A stretch of 6,098 bases of DNA from Deltaproteobacteria bacterium (GTDB lineage: Bacteria; Desulfobacterota; DSM-4660; Desulfatiglandales; Desulfatiglandaceae). The stretch spans positions 1 to 6,098 of the forward strand of contig QMLZ01000187.1 in assembly GCA_003646995.1 (NCBI GenBank), read 5' to 3'. The notes under the pieces are model-generated. The model saw only the letters and a program-made list of their open reading frames with translations, searched no databases and was not told the DNA's origin. This document shows, piece by piece, positions 5,960-6,098 of this stretch (position 1 is its first letter; each line of letters starts with the position of its first letter). Position numbers and translations under genes: made by a program.

Positions 5960-6098
5960 TCATATGACTCTATTGGCTGATGCCTCTTTGTAACCGAGAT
6001 TTGAGGAGATACTGACGCAGGCACTCCGCACAAGTCTCACGTACCGTTTGATATCCCCTTCCGATAGCCTTGGAGTCGAAAGTATAGCTATTCCCAAA
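5960..6098 (-). CDS. IclR-family transcriptional regulator, C-terminal end (partial)
   Basis: Only the last 45 residues are inside the window, read from 6097 down to a TGA at 5960-5962; the rest lies beyond the right edge. The segment GIAILSTPRLSEGDIKRYV, continuing into SACVSISSNLGY, has the typical end of the IclR effector-binding domain: a hydrophobic strand, an S-x-PRLS-type turn, then an amphipathic helix ending in IS-x-x-LG. IclR proteins have an N-terminal winged helix and a C-terminal domain that senses small organic acids or aromatic metabolites, and they often regulate adjacent catabolic genes. This one has the same orientation as the molybdopterin/SDR/BamB-like genes and ends 154 bp before the first of them, so it may be their regulator and could be cotranscribed with them. 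The assignment rests on a short stretch without the DNA-binding domain. Confidence 0.68.
   Translation of the reverse strand, partial: LGIAILSTPRLSEGDIKRYVRLVRSACVSISSNLGYKEASANRVI

Overview
The window looks like part of the chromosome of a strict anaerobe, most likely a sulfate-reducing or syntrophic Desulfobacterota-type bacterium. This is an inference from gene content: a tungsten enzyme of the aldehyde ferredoxin oxidoreductase (AOR) superfamily that resembles BamB of class II benzoyl-CoA reductase, a cytoplasmic bis-pterin Mo/W oxidoreductase with an N-terminal [4Fe-4S] site, and an oxygen-sensitive radical SAM protein. No rRNA, tRNA, insertion sequence, CRISPR array or clear horizontal-transfer scar was seen.

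Layout. Positions 1-666 (+) hold the 3' part of a radical SAM gene whose 5' end, including the CxxxCxxC cluster motif, lies outside the window. It converges, across 36 bp with no visible terminator, on a leftward (- strand) gene set. Read in the direction of transcription this is: the C-terminal end of an IclR-family regulator (6097-5960, running off the right edge); a 154-bp intergenic segment with a possible 18-codon peptide ORF and two small palindromes; a molybdopterin oxidoreductase of 682 aa (5805-3757); an 89-bp gap; a short-chain dehydrogenase/reductase of about 258 aa (3667-2891); a 220-bp gap; and a BamB-like tungstoenzyme of 655 aa (2670-703). Shine-Dalgarno (SD) positions correct two starts: the molybdopterin enzyme begins at the ATG at 5805, and the SDR most likely begins at a TTG at 3667.

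How the genes may work together. The BamB-like protein keeps the [4Fe-4S] cysteines and also Glu251, His260 and Cys322. As recalled from the benzoyl-CoA reductase structure, these are its active-site residues and tungsten ligand, so ring reduction of an aromatic acyl-CoA or a related low-potential reduction is more likely than aldehyde oxidation. The usual partners (bamC-I) are not in the window. A DMSO-reductase-family enzyme and an SDR sit there instead, with an IclR regulator upstream; IclR proteins often control aromatic or organic-acid catabolism. The three enzymes could form a pathway module for an aromatic or alicyclic acid or its CoA ester: Mo/W-dependent transformation, SDR hydroxyl/keto interconversion, and W-dependent ring reduction. 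The substrate is unknown, and this combination is the most interesting thing in the window.
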